A stretch of 11,303 nt of DNA from JBBQBQ01 sp038317685. GTDB taxonomy: Bacteria; Desulfobacterota; Desulfuromonadia; Desulfuromonadales; DDH964. A model generated the notes under the pieces. The model was given only the letters and a program-made list of their open reading frames with translations. It did not search any database and was not told where the DNA came from. Both the position numbers and the translations under genes were made by a program. The stretch lies in the NCBI GenBank assembly GCA_038317685.1, contig JBBQBQ010000104.1, forward strand, positions 1 through 11,303, read 5' to 3'. The first letter of the stretch is position 1, and each line of letters starts with the position of its first letter. Below, piece by piece: positions 6,757 through 11,303 of the stretch.

Positions 6757-7435
6757 CCAGGCCTGCAGCCCTCTCATCCAGGCCCGCGGCCTGACCAAAG
6801 GGTTCATCACCGCCGGGGGGCGGGTCGAAGTGCTGCGCGGTCTCGATCTTGATGTCGCCCGCGGCGAACGAGTCGCGGTTGTCGGCGCCTCGGGGGCCGG
6901 CAAGACCACCCTCATGCACATCCTCGGCGCCCTCGACCATCCGACCGCCGGGACCATCCGCTTCGACGGCGCCGACCTCTTCGCCCTGCAAGGCCCGCCC
7001 CTCGATGCCTTTCGGAATCGGACGGTGGGGTTTGTCTTCCAGTTCCATCATCTCCTCCCCGAATTCACCGCCCTGGAGAACGTCAGCATGCCGGCCCTGA
7101 TTGCCCGCCGGGCGAAGGGCGAGGCTCGCCAGATGGCTGAGACGCTGCTGCGGGAGGTCGGCCTCGGGCACCGCCTCGACCACAAACCCGGCCAGCTCTC
7201 GGGGGGAGAGCAACAGCGGGTGGCGATTGCCCGGGCCCTGGTCATGGAGCCGCGACTCCTCCTCGCCGACGAGCCGACCGGCAATCTCGATTCCCACACC
7301 AGCGACGAGATTTACCGACTCCTTGACGATCTGCACCGGCGCCACGGGCTGACCATGGTGGTCGTCACCCATAGCGAGACCCTCGCAGGGCGGCTCGACC
7401 GCATCATTCGCATGCAGGACGGACTTCTGGTCTAA
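6749..7435 (+). CDS. lolD: Lipoprotein-releasing ABC transporter ATP-binding protein LolD
   Basis: Cytoplasmic ATPase subunit that powers lipoprotein extraction by the LolC/E-type permease encoded just upstream. It is 228 aa, close to E. coli LolD (233). Visible motifs are Walker A GASGAGKT (46-53), Q-loop Gln98 in VFQFHHLLPEFTALENV, ABC signature LSGGEQQRVAIARAL (150-164), Walker B LLLADEPTGNLDS (170-182, catalytic Glu175) and the switch His208 in VVVTHSE. All key residues are intact. The start ATG lies inside the last codons of the permease gene (ATGACTGA shared, 6749-6756), an arrangement typical of translational coupling and a fixed subunit ratio. MacB-type ATPases share these motifs, but pairing with a LolC-like permease supports LolD. 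It is the last gene before the promoter/hairpin region at 7449-7501. Confidence 0.95.
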   Translation: MTDQACSPLIQARGLTKGFITAGGRVEVLRGLDLDVARGERVAVVGASGAGKTTLMHILGALDHPTAGTIRFDGADLFALQGPPLDAFRNRTVGFVFQFHHLLPEFTALENVSMPALIARRAKGEARQMAETLLREVGLGHRLDHKPGQLSGGEQQRVAIARALVMEPRLLLADEPTGNLDSHTSDEIYRLLDDLHRRHGLTMVVVTHSETLAGRLDRIIRMQDGLLV

Positions 7436-7448
7436 CATGTATTTAATG

Positions 7449-7477
7449 TTTACACCCCGCCCGGGTTTTCTTATAAT
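7449..7477 (+). promoter_or_regulatory. Strong predicted sigma-70-like promoter for bamA-skp-lpxD
   Basis: TTTACA (7449-7454), a 17-nt spacer and a perfect TATAAT (7472-7477), in a locally AT-richer patch between lolD and bamA. Transcription would begin near 7481-7488, leaving a leader of about 30 nt before the bamA ATG with GGGAG at 7503-7507. This suggests housekeeping expression; I did not see a sigma-E-type GGAACTT element here. Confidence 0.72.
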
Positions 7478-7479
7478 AT

Positions 7480-7501
7480 CGCCCTTTAGCAAGGCGTTTT
7501 T
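7480..7501 (+). terminator. Possible intrinsic terminator of the prfB-lolD unit, overlapping the bamA start region
   Basis: CGCC (7480-7483) pairs with GGCG (7493-7496). After a bulged C, TT (7485-7486) pairs with AA (7491-7492), leaving a 4-nt loop, and five T follow (7497-7501). The stem is short and bulged, so strength is doubtful. It sits 3 nt after the bamA -10 element: RNA arriving from lolD would contain the whole hairpin, whereas RNA started at the bamA promoter would lack some or all of the left arm. Confidence 0.38.
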
Positions 7502-7516
7502 CGGGAGTTTTTGCGC

Positions 7517-9808
<2,292 letters not shown>

Positions 9809-9844
9809 CCCCCTAACCCATCTCACTGCTGCAAGGAGCTCATC

Positions 9845-10381
9845 ATGAGGAAATTTTCGGTTCTGGTTCTGTCGATCCTGCTTTGCGCCGGCCTGGCGAC
9901 CGTCGCCGCCGCCGCCGATACCAAGATCGCCTTTGTCGATCTGCAGAAGGCCCTGAATCTCTCCGCGGAGGGGAAGGCCGCCAAGGAGAAGATCACCGCC
10001 AAGGTCAAGGATTACGAAGGGACCATCGACAAACGCCAGCAGGAGTTGAAGAAGCTCAAGGACGACCTGGAAAAACAGGCCGTCCTCCTCTCCGATGAAG
10101 CGCGGGCCGGCAAGGAGCGCGACTACCAGGCCAAACTCAAGGATTTCCAGCGCTTCACCAAGGATATTCAGGACGAACTGCAGCAGCAGGACGCCGAGCA
10201 CACCAACCGCATCATCGAAAAGCTGGTCGCCCTGATCCAGGAGATCGGCAAACGCGAAGGCTATGACCTGGTCATCGAACGCAACAGCGGCGGCGTCGTC
10301 TACGGTGCCGAAAAGATCGACCTGACCGAGTTGGTCCTCAAGGAATTCGACGCCCGCTTCAAAAAAGAGCCGGGGAAATAG
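9845..10381 (+). CDS. skp: Periplasmic chaperone Skp/OmpH family protein
   Basis: Periplasmic holdase that binds unfolded outer-membrane proteins after Sec export and delivers them to BamA. The product is 178 aa (E. coli Skp 161). It has a Sec signal peptide (1 to about 23, ending VAAAA-D), a short beta segment KIAFVDLQKALN (27-38), then a long Lys/Glu/Gln-rich helical region (about 40-145) that would form the coiled-coil tentacles. The closing segment GYDLVIERNSGGVVYGAEKI with DLTELVLKEFD is typical of the family's C-terminal body. AAGGAG (9833-9838) sits 6 nt before the ATG, the best ribosome site in this unit, consistent with high expression of a chaperone that acts as a trimer. It lies between bamA and lpxD, the order seen in many Proteobacteria. 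Confidence 0.94.
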   Translation: MRKFSVLVLSILLCAGLATVAAAADTKIAFVDLQKALNLSAEGKAAKEKITAKVKDYEGTIDKRQQELKKLKDDLEKQAVLLSDEARAGKERDYQAKLKDFQRFTKDIQDELQQQDAEHTNRIIEKLVALIQEIGKREGYDLVIERNSGGVVYGAEKIDLTELVLKEFDARFKKEPGK

Positions 10382-10389
10382 GTCGAACC

Positions 10390-11303
10390 GTGGCGACCCT
10401 GAAGGCATTGGCCGCTCTGGTCGGCGGCAGCGTTGTCGGCGACCAGAGCCTTGAAATCAGCGGAGTCGCGCCGATCGACACCGCCGGGGCCGGCGAGATC
10501 ACCTTCCTCGCCAACCCCAAATACCTGGGGCGGCTGGCGGAGACCGGCGCTGCGGCGGCGATCGTCGCCGCCCGGGTCGAGGTCCCGGGGCTGGCGCTGC
10601 TGGTCTGCGCCAACCCCTACCTGGCCTTCGCCAAGATCCTGACCCACCTGCGGGTCCGGCGGCCGGCGCCTCTGGGAGTTTTACCCGGGGCCAGCGTCGA
10701 TCAAACGGCAGTTCTCGGCGCCGGGGTGACGATCCATCCCGGCTGTGTCGTCGGACCACAGGTGACGATCGGGGCGGGCACGATCCTTCATCCGGGAGTC
10801 GTCCTCTACGCCGGGGTCCGGGTGGGGGCGGACTGCATCCTCCACGCCGGCGCCGTCATCCGGGAAGATTGCCGGCTCGGCGACCGGGTGATCCTCCAGC
10901 CCCATGCGGTCATCGGTTCCGACGGCTTCGGCTTCGCCCCGGACGGTCCGCGCTACTTCAAGATTCCGCAAGTGGGCATCGTCGAGATCGAAGACGATGT
11001 GGAGATCGGAGCGTGCAGTTGCGTCGATCGGGCGGCCCTCGGCGTGACCCGGATCGGCCGCGGTGTCAAGCTCGACAATCTGGTGCAGATCGCCCACAAT
11101 GTGACGGTCGGCGAAGACACCGTTATGGCAGCCCAGACCGGGATTGCCGGCAGTACCGTCATCGGGCGCCACTGCACCTTCGGTGGCCAGTCGGCGGTTG
11201 CCGGTCATGCCAAAATCGGGGACAACCTGATGGTCGGAGGACAGAGCGGCATCGCCGGAGACACGCCGGGGGATCAGGTCGTTTCAGGGTCACCGGCCGT
11301 GCC
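10390..11303 (+). CDS. lpxD: UDP-3-O-acylglucosamine N-acyltransferase LpxD (runs off right edge)
   Basis: Third enzyme of lipid A synthesis; transfers a 3-hydroxyacyl chain from acyl-ACP to the 2-amino group of UDP-3-O-acyl-glucosamine in the cytoplasm. The first 304 residues are present; full-length LpxD is about 340-350 aa. The N-terminal uridine-binding domain (1 to about 95) includes ITFLANPKY, with F39, N42 and Y45 at the spacing of nucleotide-contacting residues described for LpxD. Then come left-handed beta-helix hexapeptide repeats (about 100-304). The catalytic His is H236 in NLVQIAHNV (E. coli His239), and GSDGFGF and the YFKIPQVG segment are also LpxD-typical. The start is GTG at 10390, 8 nt after the skp stop, with only a weak AGG (10380-10382) before it, so coupling to skp translation is likely. 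No in-frame ATG fits the family N-terminus. Confidence 0.95.
   Translation, partial: MATLKALAALVGGSVVGDQSLEISGVAPIDTAGAGEITFLANPKYLGRLAETGAAAAIVAARVEVPGLALLVCANPYLAFAKILTHLRVRRPAPLGVLPGASVDQTAVLGAGVTIHPGCVVGPQVTIGAGTILHPGVVLYAGVRVGADCILHAGAVIREDCRLGDRVILQPHAVIGSDGFGFAPDGPRYFKIPQVGIVEIEDDVEIGACSCVDRAALGVTRIGRGVKLDNLVQIAHNVTVGEDTVMAAQTGIAGSTVIGRHCTFGGQSAVAGHAKIGDNLMVGGQSGIAGDTPGDQVVSGSPAV

Noticed and set aside
3979..6957. A 992-codon open frame on the minus strand, antisense to lysS, lolC/E and lolD
   Set aside because: The opposite strand encodes three clear, intact family members. The antisense product is rich in Gly/Asp/Glu/Gln/His without domains, as expected of a shadow frame in GC-rich codon-biased DNA.
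9875..9889. Cys14 in the Skp signal sequence as a lipobox
   Set aside because: The residue before Cys is Leu, not Gly/Ala/Ser, and a better signal-peptidase I site (VAAAA-D) follows, so Skp should be soluble.

Overview
The window looks like chromosomal core sequence of a Gram-negative, high-GC bacterium. Outer-membrane biogenesis genes are present (lolC/E, lolD, bamA, skp, lpxD). The gene order prfB - lysS - lolC/E - lolD - bamA - skp - lpxD, as I recall it, matches Geobacter/Desulfuromonas-type bacteria (Desulfuromonadia, the former Deltaproteobacteria). That assignment is an inference from gene order and protein style; no rRNA or other marker is present. There is no tRNA, rRNA, IS element, CRISPR array, phage gene or sign of recent transfer.

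Layout. Positions 1-1375 carry two minus-strand membrane-protein genes: a NhaD-type Na+/H+ antiporter cut by the left edge (1-587), preceded by a DUF554 (YqgA/YdfK) membrane protein (692-1375). A 238-bp divergent spacer (1376-1613) holds one sigma-70-like promoter for each direction. From 1614 on, everything reads rightward. prfB (RF2) carries an intact programmed +1 frameshift at an in-frame UGA. It is followed by an unnamed Ig-repeat lipoprotein, lysS, a lolC/E-type permease gene and lolD. Spacings are 38, 61, 12 and -8 bp, consistent with one transcription unit. At 7436-7516 a strong -35/-10 pair overlaps a small hairpin with a T run, marking the probable boundary between this unit and the bamA - skp - lpxD unit. 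lpxD runs off the right edge.

How the genes work together. prfB and lysS serve translation. LolC/E and LolD extract mature lipoproteins from the inner membrane and hand them to the periplasmic carrier LolA. Skp escorts unfolded outer-membrane proteins to BamA, which inserts them. LpxD makes the acylated precursor of lipid A. The right two thirds of the window is therefore largely an outer-membrane assembly block, and the uncharacterised lipoprotein between prfB and lysS is itself a predicted client of the Lol pathway encoded just downstream.

I found no previously undescribed multi-gene system. The items most worth a second look are the Ig-repeat lipoprotein, the single LolC-like permease with a visible LolA-binding Hook, the overlapping promoter/hairpin in front of bamA, and the G-homopolymer tracts in and before the antiporter gene.
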